Below are positions 26,655 to 35,929 of a stretch of 56,772 nucleotides of DNA, piece by piece (within the stretch, counting starts at the first letter, position 1; every line of letters begins with the position of its first letter). The notes below the pieces were generated by a model. It had not been told where the DNA came from and did no database searches. It saw only the letters and a program-made list of their open reading frames with translations. The stretch spans positions 1 to 56,772 of the forward strand of contig CACMFN010000012.1 in the NCBI GenBank assembly GCA_902612965.1. The letters run 5' to 3'. Source of the stretch: an uncultured SAR116 cluster alpha proteobacterium. GTDB lineage: Bacteria; Pseudomonadota; Alphaproteobacteria; Puniceispirillales; GCA-002684695. A program made the position numbers and the translations under genes.

Positions 26655-28240
26655 GTGATACTGTTTTATCAGTTAGCAACTTATCTATTAGCTTTAAAAA
26701 TAATTCTGACAGCAAAACTGTTTTAATTAATTCAAATTTCAAAATTAAAAGAGGCACTACACTTTCTTTAGTCGGTGAAAGTGGATCTGGAAAATCTATT
26801 ACCTCCTTAGCCCTAGTATCGCTGTTACCTTTAAATGCATCTATAGTTGGCTCAATAAATTTCAATGGCGAAGAACTTATAGGATTAAGCGAAATTGAAT
26901 TACAAAAAATTCGAGGTAATAAAATTAGTTTCATTTTTCAAGAACCTATGACATCTCTTAACCCTCTTCATACAATTGAAAAACAAATTGGAGAAAGTTT
27001 AAGTTTTCATCAAAATTTATCTGGGATTGAAAAAACACAAAAAGTTATTGAGTTATTGGAAAAGGTAAAAATTCCTAACGCTCACACAAGACTAAAAGAT
27101 TACCCTCACCAATTATCTGGCGGACAAAAACAGCGAGTAATGATTGCAATAGCACTTGCTAACAAACCAGATTTACTAATTGCTGATGAGCCAACAACTT
27201 CTTTAGATGTAACTATAGAAAAAGAAATAATTGACCTTTTAATGGAGATTAAATCAACTGAAAAAATGTCAATTTTATTTATAACCCACAACCTTCGTAT
27301 AGTGAAACAAATTTCAGATTATGTTTGTGTAATGCAAAATGGTAAAATAATTGAACAGGGATCTACACAAGAAATTTTTGAATCACCAAAATCTAATTAT
27401 ACAAAAAAACTTTTAAACTCTTCACCTAAAGGCTTTAGAAAAAATAATTCAGAAAGAATCTCAAGAATTTTAAATGTTGAAAATTTGAAAGTTTGGTTTC
27501 CTATTAAACGTGGCTTCTTAAGAAGAACAAAAGGCTTTATCAAGGCAGTAGACCAAATTTCATTTGATCTTATGGAAGAGGAAACTCTTGGAATAGTTGG
27601 TGAAAGTGGATCTGGAAAAACATCACTTGCATTAGCTATACTTAAATTAATCAATTCAGAAGGATCAATTACTTTCCAAAACCAGAATTTACAAAACTTA
27701 AAAAGTAGAAACTTACTTACATTTCGGAAAAATGCTCAAATAATCTTCCAAGACCCTTACGGCTCTCTTTCACCAAAAATGAACATTGAAGCTATTGTTG
27801 GTGAAGGTTTGGATGTTCACGAAAAAATATCCAAATCTAAAAGAAAAGAAATGATCTTACAAATCTTAAATGAAGTTGGACTAGTTGAAGATATGATTAC
27901 TAGATACCCTCATGAATTTTCTGGTGGGCAAAGACAAAGAATTGCAATTGCAAGAGCATTAATTTTAAAACCTAAACTCCTTATACTAGACGAGCCTACT
28001 TCTGCACTTGATGTTTCTGTTCAATCACAAGTGATAAATTTGTTAAAAATAATCCAAAACAAATATTCTTTATCGTATATTTTCATTAGCCATGACATTG
28101 CGCTAATTAAGTCTATGTGTGATAAAATTATCATTATGAAAGATGGTATTATTGTTGAGTCAGGCGAAACTAAAAACTTATTTTCAAAGCCAAAAAAAAA
28201 TTACACTAAGGAACTTATTGTTTCATCTAACCTTAAATAA
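26651..28240 (+). CDS. yejF: YejF-type double ABC ATPase
   Basis: 529 aa with two ATPase domains in one chain. Domain 1 (about 1-265) has Walker A G-E-S-G-S-G-K-S and signature L-S-G-G-Q-K-Q; domain 2 (about 275-529) has G-E-S-G-S-G-K-T and F-S-G-G-Q-R-Q. An oligopeptide-type C-terminal extension follows each. One polypeptide therefore powers the YejB/YejE channel. It is last in the operon; the 91-nt gap after it shows no GC-rich hairpin. Confidence 0.92.
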   Translation: MSDTVLSVSNLSISFKNNSDSKTVLINSNFKIKRGTTLSLVGESGSGKSITSLALVSLLPLNASIVGSINFNGEELIGLSEIELQKIRGNKISFIFQEPMTSLNPLHTIEKQIGESLSFHQNLSGIEKTQKVIELLEKVKIPNAHTRLKDYPHQLSGGQKQRVMIAIALANKPDLLIADEPTTSLDVTIEKEIIDLLMEIKSTEKMSILFITHNLRIVKQISDYVCVMQNGKIIEQGSTQEIFESPKSNYTKKLLNSSPKGFRKNNSERISRILNVENLKVWFPIKRGFLRRTKGFIKAVDQISFDLMEEETLGIVGESGSGKTSLALAILKLINSEGSITFQNQNLQNLKSRNLLTFRKNAQIIFQDPYGSLSPKMNIEAIVGEGLDVHEKISKSKRKEMILQILNEVGLVEDMITRYPHEFSGGQRQRIAIARALILKPKLLILDEPTSALDVSVQSQVINLLKIIQNKYSLSYIFISHDIALIKSMCDKIIIMKDGIIVESGETKNLFSKPKKNYTKELIVSSNLK

Positions 28241-28331
28241 AAATCAATGATAGACTTGATATGCAATAAACGCATACTAAGTATTTATTATTAATAATTA
28301 TTAATTTTATTCTTATTTATTAGTTATAGTC

Positions 28332-29243
28332 ATGAAGTGGGATAGACTCAGATTATTTAATGTAGTAGCACAAGCAAAAAGTCTTACTGACTCAGCTGCA
28401 CTTTTGAACATAAGTCAGTCTGCTTTGAGTAGACAAATGCAATCACTTGAACATGAAGTAGGTAATAGATTGTTTGTTCGTAGGTCTCGAGGTATAGAAT
28501 TGACTTCTGCTGGCATTCAAGTAGCGGAAGCAGCAAGAAAACTATCTCAAAGCATTGAAGACGTTAATCAAAAATTAATTTCTGATAAAACAATCCCCAG
28601 TGGAAAACTAAGAGTGTATGCAACAAATGCATTTGGCTCACTATGGCTTGCTCCTAGGATGGGATCATTTTTAGATAAATATCCTGATATATCTCTAGCG
28701 TTAAGTTTACGTGACGCAGAACCTAAAGTTTCTCCATCACAACCTCATGCTGAAATCAGGATGACACCTATTAAAACTCAAGATTATATACAAATAAAAT
28801 TAGCTACATTTCAATATAAAATTTTTGCTTCTACACATTATTTGAAAACTTATGGAGTTCCAGCAAGTGAAAAAGAGTTGGATAGCCACAAGATTATTTC
28901 TTATGGTGAGGACGCACAACCACCTTTGGATAAAAGAAGATTAAACTGGCTATTATGGCAAGGAAAAGAAATCAATCCTAGAAATCCATACCTAGAGATA
29001 AGCAGTATCTATGGTCTTGCTAAATGTGTTGAAGCCGGTCTAGGTATAGCAAGCTTACCTGGGTGGATGAATGAAGAAACCAATAACCTATTTGAAATAC
29101 TAAAAGATCTAAATGGACCTAAATTAGATATTAGTTTTTGTTACCATGAACAAATGAGGGATGATTCAAGAATAATCGCATTAAAAGACTATTTGCAACA
29201 TTTAATAAGAGAAGACTTAAGCAAATTTTCGAATACGTTATAA
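28332..29243 (+). CDS. LysR family transcriptional regulator (GcvA-like)
   Basis: 303 aa. Winged HTH at about residues 1-60 (L-N-I-S-Q-S-A-L-S-R-Q as the recognition helix region, then R-R-S-R-G-I-E-L-T) and an effector domain from about 90. It is convergent with the P1 peptidase gene, and the two stop codons overlap. Its target may be yej or the amide operon, but LysR genes usually regulate a divergent neighbour and none is present here, so the target is open. Confidence 0.9.
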   Translation: MKWDRLRLFNVVAQAKSLTDSAALLNISQSALSRQMQSLEHEVGNRLFVRRSRGIELTSAGIQVAEAARKLSQSIEDVNQKLISDKTIPSGKLRVYATNAFGSLWLAPRMGSFLDKYPDISLALSLRDAEPKVSPSQPHAEIRMTPIKTQDYIQIKLATFQYKIFASTHYLKTYGVPASEKELDSHKIISYGEDAQPPLDKRRLNWLLWQGKEINPRNPYLEISSIYGLAKCVEAGLGIASLPGWMNEETNNLFEILKDLNGPKLDISFCYHEQMRDDSRIIALKDYLQHLIREDLSKFSNTL

Positions 29244-30254
29244 TCTTTTATTTTCAACTTCTTTCCATGTAGGTAAAGTGTCATTTTTACTTGGGGTCGC
29301 TTCATATACTCCTCTGGCTATTGCTCGAGACAAACAGATTGATGCAGCATGACCAATATTATAAATATCATTTTGTTCAATTTTTGTTTTTATTCTAGCT
29401 GTTGATACTGAAAATACTAAATCTCCGTCATAAGGAGTATGTGAAGGCACAATTGCTCTAGAAATACCATCATGTGCAGCAACACTTACTCTTCTTAACT
29501 CTACCTTTGATAAGTCCAAATCAGTCGCAACAATAGCTATGGTTGTATTCTTTATTGAAAAACTATCCTTCCTATTATCATCTCCTCTAAAATATTCAGA
29601 AAAAATTTTGCTAGGGAATTCAAAACTTTTTCCTCCAAATTCTTTATTTACCTCATAAGGCGATGCCCAAAAAGAGTTAGTTCCCTCAGTTACAACAGAA
29701 CCACTAGGGTTAACTGCTACCAGAGCACCTACAGTAACTCCGTTGCTTAAAACTATTGAAGCTGAACCAAGTCCACCCTTTAAATTATTAGTAGTTGCTC
29801 CATGACCTGCTCCAAACGTTCCAAGCTTAAAGTCTACACCTTTGTTATTATAAGCTGATTTTCCTAGATTTTTGTAAAGATTATTATGCCAATCATCATT
29901 GCCACCATTAATTAAATCAAAAAGAATAGCTGCAGGCACAATTGGGACATTAACGTTTCCAACCTCATAGCCTTTTTTTTTATTTTTTAAACATTCAACC
30001 ACACCTGACGCAGCATCAAGACCAAATGCAGAACCACCAGACAGAACGATTGCATCAACCTTATTTACTAACTTATCACTCTCCAAAAGATCTGTTTCTC
30101 TTGTACCTGGCGCACCTCCTAAAACTGACACCGAAGCAGCAAATCTCTCATCTGATGTAAGCACTGATACACCAGTTTTCACTTCATCATCATGAGAATT
30201 ACCAACTAAAATGCCTTTAACATCCGTTATGAGATTTTTTTTTCCGATAATCAT
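29238..30254 (-). CDS. P1 family (S58) peptidase, NylC/DmpA-like, self-processing
   Basis: 338 aa from ATG 30254, 13 nt after the SDR stop; a longer frame from ATG 30287 would overlap that gene. Members are Ntn-type hydrolases that cut themselves to expose the nucleophile and then act on N-terminal residues, beta-peptides, D-amino acid amides or 6-aminohexanoate oligomers. The likely cleavage site is Asn236-Thr237 in K-N-T-T-I-A-I-V-A-T-D. Other marks are G-G-S-A-F-G-L-D-A, K-G-G-L-G-S-A-S and A-H-D-G-I-S-R-A-I. The Asn-Thr site resembles NylC more than DmpA. Last gene of the minus-strand operon. Confidence 0.85.
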   Translation of the reverse strand: MIIGKKNLITDVKGILVGNSHDDEVKTGVSVLTSDERFAASVSVLGGAPGTRETDLLESDKLVNKVDAIVLSGGSAFGLDAASGVVECLKNKKKGYEVGNVNVPIVPAAILFDLINGGNDDWHNNLYKNLGKSAYNNKGVDFKLGTFGAGHGATTNNLKGGLGSASIVLSNGVTVGALVAVNPSGSVVTEGTNSFWASPYEVNKEFGGKSFEFPSKIFSEYFRGDDNRKDSFSIKNTTIAIVATDLDLSKVELRRVSVAAHDGISRAIVPSHTPYDGDLVFSVSTARIKTKIEQNDIYNIGHAASICLSRAIARGVYEATPSKNDTLPTWKEVENKRL

Positions 30255-30267
30255 AACATTCTTATAT

Positions 30268-31014
30268 CTATATACATCTACCGCCATCAACTTCTAAAGC
30301 AACACCAGTAATCATATTTGCTTTTTCAGAGCATAAAAAAACTGCAGCATTCCCCATATCTTCTGGAGTTGAAAACCGACCCAATGGAATTGTCGATAAG
30401 AATTTTGCACGAATTTCAGGCGTATCTTCTCCCATAAATTTTTTCAATAAAGGTGTTTCTCCAGCAACTGGATTTATTGCATTCACTCTTATATTATATG
30501 GTGCGAGTTCTACAGCTAGTGACTTAGTCGCAGTAATCATCCATCCTTTAGTTGCATTATACCATGTTAATTTCGGTCTAGGACTAATTCCTGCAGTAGA
30601 GGCAATATTTAAAATTACACCAGATTTAACTTCTTTCATCTTTGGAATAAAAGCTTTTGTTATCAGAAAAACTGATTTTACATTTACATTCAATACTTTT
30701 TCAAATTCATCTAAAGAAATATTTTCTACAAAATCAGGAAGGTGTGTGATGCCTGCATTATTTACTAATATATCTGGATCTCCAATAGTAAGTTTTGTCT
30801 GTTTCTTTAAGTTTTCGATGCTTTCCTCATTAGATACATCTGTTTCAATCGAAAATGCATTACTTCCTAATTTTTGTGCCTGTTCATCAGCTAAAGTTTT
30901 GTTTTGATCCGCAATTACTACCTTAGCACCATTATTTAAAAATTTTTTTACAATTCCTAGACCAAATCCAGAGGCACCACCTGTTACAATAACTTTTTTA
31001 TCTAATAATTCCAT
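30268..31014 (-). CDS. SDR family NAD(P)-dependent oxidoreductase
   Basis: 248 aa classical short-chain dehydrogenase. Cofactor motif T-G-G-A-S-G-F-G-L-G (11-20), N-N-A-G near 86, catalytic Ser in N-I-A-S-T-A-G and Y-x-x-x-K in Y-N-A-T-K near 153. Asp after strand 2 (I-A-D-Q-N) favours NAD. It starts 3 nt after the aldehyde dehydrogenase stop. An alcohol-to-aldehyde step feeding that enzyme is a natural reading. Confidence 0.9.
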   Translation of the reverse strand: MELLDKKVIVTGGASGFGLGIVKKFLNNGAKVVIADQNKTLADEQAQKLGSNAFSIETDVSNEESIENLKKQTKLTIGDPDILVNNAGITHLPDFVENISLDEFEKVLNVNVKSVFLITKAFIPKMKEVKSGVILNIASTAGISPRPKLTWYNATKGWMITATKSLAVELAPYNIRVNAINPVAGETPLLKKFMGEDTPEIRAKFLSTIPLGRFSTPEDMGNAAVFLCSEKANMITGVALEVDGGRCI

Positions 31015-31017
31015 ATA

Positions 31018-32487
31018 TTACCCATGATTCACTGCAACCGTCTTGATGACCGAAAAACCTTTTAATGCCTCAAAACCTTTCTCTCTACCAAAACCAGAAT
31101 GACCAACTCCACCAAATGGCAATTCAACACCACCTCCTGCACCATAATTATTTATAAAAACTTGGCCAGCTTTCAATTGTTTTGCCATCCGCATTTGACG
31201 CGAACCATCTTTTGTCCAAATACCAGCCACGAGACCAAATTTTGTTCCATTTGCAATTCTTATAGCCTCTTCCTCATCTTTAAATGGAATTAAAACTTGA
31301 ACAGGACCAAAAATCTCTTCTTGAGCTAAAACATGGTCCGGTTGAACATTGCCAAAAAGTGATGGCAAAACAAAATTTCCTTTTTCAAATTCATTGTTTT
31401 CAAGACTTAATTTAACTAATTGTTTCAAGTCTTCACCTAAACTTAAATATTTTTTAACTCTTTCAGCCTGTTTTTTTGAAATCAAAGGACCAAGATCATA
31501 ATCTTGAATTGCAGGTCCAATTGATAAATTTTTATATTCTTTAACTAATAAATTCTCAACTTTTGAGTAAATTGAGTCTTGAACCAAAATCCTTGAAGAT
31601 GCAGAACATGTTTGACCTGCATTCTGCAGACCAGCCTTCAACAAAAAAGGAATTGCTTTTTTAATATCAGCATCCTCAAATAAAATCTGAGGTGATTTAC
31701 CTCCTAGCTCTAGTGTTACAGGTACAATATTTTTTGATGCATTTTGTTGAATTTTTGAGCCTACTTCGACAGAACCTGTAAATGAAATATGGTTAATACC
31801 AGGATGATTGCTTAAGTATTCGCCTGCTTCATTTCCATATCCTGGAACAATATTTATTACACCTTTAGGAAGACCTGCCTCACGACAAATTTCACCAAAT
31901 GCAAGAGCTGTAATGCAAGCATCCTCTGATGGTTTCAATACTACAGCATTACCCATTGCTAACGCACCAACAACTGATCTACCGATTATTTGCATTGGAT
32001 AATTCCATGGGATGATATGTCCAGTTACACCATGTGGTTCTCTTAAAGTATAGACTGTATAGCCATTTTGGTAAGGAATAGTTTCACCATGAATTTTATC
32101 AACAGCTCCAGAGTAAAACTCAAGGTATCTAGCTAAAGCGCTGGCATCTGCTTTAGATTGTGTCAGCGGTTTACCAACATCTAACGACTCAATTTTTGCT
32201 AATCGATCAATTTTATCTTGAACAAGCAAACCAATTTTATTGAGAATTCTTCCTCTTTCTAAAGATGAAAAACTACCCCAATTTGAGCTTAGGGAATTCT
32301 GTGCAGCTTGCACTGCTAAATTTACGTCTGATTTATTTGATCTTGGGATTTTGCATATTGGAGAATTATTTGAAGGATCAAACAATTCAATATATTTCTT
32401 TGACACAGGTTTTTCCCAGGCTCCATCAATAAAACATTTTGTTGTATCAAACCAAATTAATTCTTTTAGCAATTCTTGACTATTCAT
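31018..32487 (-). CDS. NAD(P)-dependent aldehyde dehydrogenase (amide operon)
   Basis: 489 aa, ALDH superfamily. Catalytic Glu260 in L-E-L-G-G-K-S-P and Cys294 in G-Q-T-C-S-A-S; the cofactor loop is F-T-G-S-V near 237. It sits 2 nt after the transporter ATPase and 3 nt before the SDR gene, so it is surely co-transcribed. It probably oxidises an aldehyde (for example an amino aldehyde) released from the imported amide. Substrate not assigned. Confidence 0.9.
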   Translation of the reverse strand: MNSQELLKELIWFDTTKCFIDGAWEKPVSKKYIELFDPSNNSPICKIPRSNKSDVNLAVQAAQNSLSSNWGSFSSLERGRILNKIGLLVQDKIDRLAKIESLDVGKPLTQSKADASALARYLEFYSGAVDKIHGETIPYQNGYTVYTLREPHGVTGHIIPWNYPMQIIGRSVVGALAMGNAVVLKPSEDACITALAFGEICREAGLPKGVINIVPGYGNEAGEYLSNHPGINHISFTGSVEVGSKIQQNASKNIVPVTLELGGKSPQILFEDADIKKAIPFLLKAGLQNAGQTCSASSRILVQDSIYSKVENLLVKEYKNLSIGPAIQDYDLGPLISKKQAERVKKYLSLGEDLKQLVKLSLENNEFEKGNFVLPSLFGNVQPDHVLAQEEIFGPVQVLIPFKDEEEAIRIANGTKFGLVAGIWTKDGSRQMRMAKQLKAGQVFINNYGAGGGVELPFGGVGHSGFGREKGFEALKGFSVIKTVAVNHG

Positions 32488-32489
32488 TG

Positions 32490-34088
32490 TTATGTCAGCC
32501 TTCTAAGTGAACTTTCAAGATTTGGTGAGGAAGCAATAAGAGACTTAGTATAAGCATGTGACGGTGAATTAAATATATCTTTTGTATTGCCTGACTCGAC
32601 AATTTGACCTGATTTCATAACTAATACTCTGCTAGTAATAGATTTTACCAAAGATAAATCGTGACTTATAAATAAATATGATAGTCCATAGCTTTCTGAC
32701 AATTCAACAAGTAAATCTAATATTTGAGCTCTTATTGAAACATCTAAAGCTGAAACAGCTTCATCCAGAATAATAAGTTTTGGTTTAAGAATTAATGATC
32801 TGGCAATTGCTATTCTTTGTCTTTGGCCTCCAGAGAACTCATGAATAAATTTTTTATGATCTTCTGCATTTAGTCCAACACGCTCAAGCAATTCTTTAAC
32901 TATGTTTAATTTCTCATAATCTGATATTTGTGATTGTTCTAAATAAAGTGGTTCTGAAATTAATTTCAATACATTATGCCTTGGATTGAACGAGCCATAA
33001 GGGTCTTGAAATACGACTTGCAATTTTTTTCTTATGTTTTTACTGACATTAGAAGCCTTAATTTCATCACCTTCTAAAATTATTTTTCCATTTATTATGG
33101 GATCTAATCCCAAAATCGCTCTTGTAATTGTAGATTTGCCACAACCACTCTCACCCACTAGCCCAACATTTTCATTATAATTAATTGAAAAGGAAACATT
33201 TTTTACAGCTTTAAATACTTTTTTCTCACCAAAAAATCGGAATGAATTATCACTGTAATGTCTACTTATGTTATCAACTTTTAGCAAAGTTTGATTTGAA
33301 ATTTTCTTGTTTAAGTTTTTTGATTTGTAGTTACTGGCTTTTAACAAATTTTTACTATAATCATTTTTAAGGCCATTTTTTAAAATATTGATTTTACCTC
33401 TCTCAACAATTTCTCCATTTCTCATTATAATTATTTTATCAGCCATTTCAGCGATTACAGACAAATCATGTGTAATCATTATCAAACATATATTGTCTTC
33501 TATAACTAATTTTTTTAATAATTTTATTAGCTTAGCTTGTGTAGTCACATCTAATGCAGTTGATGGTTCATCTGCAATAATTAACTTCGGCTTTATTGCT
33601 ATCGCCATTGCAATAACCACCCTTTGTCTTTGTCCTCCTGAAAGTTCAAATGGGTATCTAGTTGATGGAAAATCAGTTTGAGGCAATCCTACACGATCTA
33701 ATATTGTTGCTGCAGAATTTAATGCATCAAATTTATTAATTTTTTTATGAATTCTAATTACTTCTGAGACTTGTTCACCAATAGTTTTCAAGGGGTTCAA
33801 AGCCGTCATAGGTTCCTGGAAAATAAAACCTATATCTCTTCCTCTTATAGTGCACATTTCCTCTTCGGAAGTTTCTAATAGATTCTTATTCTGAAGAATG
33901 ATTTCACCTGTAACAGAAGAACCAAAAGGCAGTAATTTAATTATAGAATTAGCAGTCATAGATTTACCAGAGCCACTTTCACCTATTATACCTAAAATTT
34001 CCCCTGCTTTGCCTTCAAAACTCAATCCTTTTAGAATTTCTTTTTCATGAATGCTGAGATTTAAATTATTAACTTTTATAAGGTTCAT
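32490..34088 (-). CDS. Dipeptide/oligopeptide-type double ABC ATPase (DppD-DppF fusion)
   Basis: 532 aa with two complete ATPase halves: G-E-S-G-S-G-K-S with L-S-G-G-Q-R-Q in the first, G-E-S-G-C-G-K-S with F-S-G-G-Q-R-Q in the second, joined near residue 265. Arrangement is like GsiA or YejF. Its start overlaps the permease stop by 4 nt. It is clearly distinct in sequence from the yejF product in this window, so the organism carries two separate peptide-type importers side by side. Confidence 0.9.
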   Translation of the reverse strand: MNLIKVNNLNLSIHEKEILKGLSFEGKAGEILGIIGESGSGKSMTANSIIKLLPFGSSVTGEIILQNKNLLETSEEEMCTIRGRDIGFIFQEPMTALNPLKTIGEQVSEVIRIHKKINKFDALNSAATILDRVGLPQTDFPSTRYPFELSGGQRQRVVIAMAIAIKPKLIIADEPSTALDVTTQAKLIKLLKKLVIEDNICLIMITHDLSVIAEMADKIIIMRNGEIVERGKINILKNGLKNDYSKNLLKASNYKSKNLNKKISNQTLLKVDNISRHYSDNSFRFFGEKKVFKAVKNVSFSINYNENVGLVGESGCGKSTITRAILGLDPIINGKIILEGDEIKASNVSKNIRKKLQVVFQDPYGSFNPRHNVLKLISEPLYLEQSQISDYEKLNIVKELLERVGLNAEDHKKFIHEFSGGQRQRIAIARSLILKPKLIILDEAVSALDVSIRAQILDLLVELSESYGLSYLFISHDLSLVKSITSRVLVMKSGQIVESGNTKDIFNSPSHAYTKSLIASSPNLESSLRRLT

Positions 34089-34936
34089 GAATTTGAAACT
34101 TTCAATTTTGGGTCAAAATAATCCCTTAGTCCGTCACCCATCAAATTTAGTCCTAAAACAGTTATTACGATAAATAAACCCGGGAAAATGGCCATATGAG
34201 GGGCAATAGAAATCATTGTTTGACTATCAGCTAACATTCTTCCTAAGCTTGGGATTGGTGGTTGAGCTCCCAAGCCCACATATGACAAAGCTGCCTCTGC
34301 TAAAATACCAAGGGAAAACTGAATGGTTGCTTGAACAATAAGTAAATTTAAAATATTTGGGATAATATGTTCTATAGAAATTAAAATAGTACCTTTCCCA
34401 GATACTTGAGCTGCTAGAATATATTCCTTTGACCATTGTGTTAATGCAGCACCTCTGGCGACCCTAGCAAAAACTGGTATATTAAAAATTCCTATAGCTA
34501 TAATTGCATTAAATGCTCCAGGACCTAAAACTGCGGTAATCAAAATTGCAATTATAAGCGCTGGAAATGCAAAGATTAAATCATTAAACCTCATTACAAG
34601 ATCATCAAAAAATGTTCCTCTTTTTGCTGCTGCTATTAACCCCAAAGGTAAACCGAATAATATACCGATACCGACTGCAACCATTGCAACAGCAATTGAA
34701 GTTTGGGTCCCAACCATAATCATTGAGAGTATATCCCGGCCAAAATGATCAGTACCCAAAAAATGATTATATGAAGGTGTTTTAAACCTATTACTGATCT
34801 CTAGTGATGTAACATCATAAGGTGTCCAAAAGAATGATACTATTGCAAGAAGAAAGACAAATAAAACACAAATACTACCCACCCAAAAACTAAAGGATAG
34901 ATTTGACAGATTTTTATTTTTTAATAGAGGCATCAT
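34085..34936 (-). CDS. Dipeptide-type ABC transporter permease (DppC/GsiD-like)
   Basis: 283 aa inner-membrane permease with about six helices. Landmark F-L-G-T-D-H-F-G-R-D-I-L-S (about 54-66), the EAA loop Y-I-L-A-A-Q-V-S-G-K-G near 175 and G-L-G-A-Q-P-P-I-P-S-L-G-R near 222 identify the DppC class. Overlaps both neighbours by 4 nt. Confidence 0.92.
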   Translation of the reverse strand: MMPLLKNKNLSNLSFSFWVGSICVLFVFLLAIVSFFWTPYDVTSLEISNRFKTPSYNHFLGTDHFGRDILSMIMVGTQTSIAVAMVAVGIGILFGLPLGLIAAAKRGTFFDDLVMRFNDLIFAFPALIIAILITAVLGPGAFNAIIAIGIFNIPVFARVARGAALTQWSKEYILAAQVSGKGTILISIEHIIPNILNLLIVQATIQFSLGILAEAALSYVGLGAQPPIPSLGRMLADSQTMISIAPHMAIFPGLFIVITVLGLNLMGDGLRDYFDPKLKVSNS

Positions 34937-35883
34937 AAAATTGAAGACCTCAATCTTGGATCTACAATTACATAGGCAATATCAACTATGAAAGTTACTA
35001 GAACAACGGAAAAAACCAGAAGCATTATAACTGACTCAACAACAATTATATCTCTTTGAGCAATGCTCTGAAATATTAGCCTGCCTAAGCCAGGCAGAAA
35101 AAAAACATTTTCAATTATTATGGCTCCAGCCATTAGAAAAGAGAATTGTAACCCTATAATTGTTAGAACGGGTATTAAAGCATTTCTTATACCGTGGCTT
35201 ATCAAAGCTTTTTTAAAAGATAAACCCTTTGCCCTTGCTGTTTTCATAAAGTCTTCACTAAGAATATCAATTAATGAAGAACGCATAACTCTTGCTAGTA
35301 TAGATGCTTGAGGAAGAGCTAAAGCAATTGCTGGTAGAGTTAAAGATTTTAAACCTAAGATTATTCCATCCTCCCATCCAGCAAAACCACCTGCAGAAAA
35401 CCACCTTAAAATTATTGCAAATAAGTAAACTAGTAACATTGCAAACCAAAAGTTTGGAATTGCAATACCAATTTGTGTAAATCCCATTATTGAGAAATCA
35501 AGAATTTTACCTCTATTAGCCGCAGCAAAAATACCTACAGGTAGAGCTATAATTGTTGACAATAAAAGAGCGTAAATTGCTAAAGGCAATGATACCCATA
35601 AGCGTTCACCGACCATTTCAATAACTGGAGATCTATAGGTATATGAAACGCCAAAATCACCAATTAGCATGCCCTTAACCCAAATCAAATATCTTTCAAA
35701 TTTGGGTTTATCTAATCCCAACTCCTTCTTAAGAGCAATAACTGTATCCTCTTGGGCATTAATACCAAGCATATAAGATGCAGGGTCACCAGGTATTATT
35801 TCAAGTGACACAAATATGATTATTGAAGCAAAGACCAGTGTAAAAAAAAGAGTAACTACTCTTCTAAAAAAATACTCAAGCAT
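34933..35883 (-). CDS. Dipeptide-type ABC transporter permease (DppB/GsiC-like)
   Basis: 316 aa permease. The N-terminal F-F-R-R-V-V-T-L-F-F-T-L and I-I-P-G-D-P-A-S-Y-M-L-G segments, the EAA loop F-M-K-T-A-R-A-K-G-L-S and the late F-F-L-P-G-L-G-R-L are DppB hallmarks. It begins 46 nt after the binding protein gene, across a hairpin, and overlaps the next permease by 4 nt. Confidence 0.92.
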   Translation of the reverse strand: MLEYFFRRVVTLFFTLVFASIIIFVSLEIIPGDPASYMLGINAQEDTVIALKKELGLDKPKFERYLIWVKGMLIGDFGVSYTYRSPVIEMVGERLWVSLPLAIYALLLSTIIALPVGIFAAANRGKILDFSIMGFTQIGIAIPNFWFAMLLVYLFAIILRWFSAGGFAGWEDGIILGLKSLTLPAIALALPQASILARVMRSSLIDILSEDFMKTARAKGLSFKKALISHGIRNALIPVLTIIGLQFSFLMAGAIIIENVFFLPGLGRLIFQSIAQRDIIVVESVIMLLVFSVVLVTFIVDIAYVIVDPRLRSSIL

Positions 35884-35897
35884 TTATAAAAACCAAG

Positions 35898-35918
35898 AGG
35901 GGTGCAAAATGCACCCCT
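35898..35918 (-). promoter_or_regulatory. Intergenic hairpin after the binding protein gene
   Basis: Perfect 9-bp stem AGGGGTGCA / TGCACCCCT with an AAA loop, followed on the minus strand by CTTGGTTTTTA. It lies between the solute-binding protein stop and the permease start. Such hairpins usually act as leaky terminators or 3'-end protectors that give more binding protein than permease. The U-run is interrupted, which favours partial read-through. Confidence 0.6.
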
Positions 35919-35929
35919 ACAAAGTTTGT

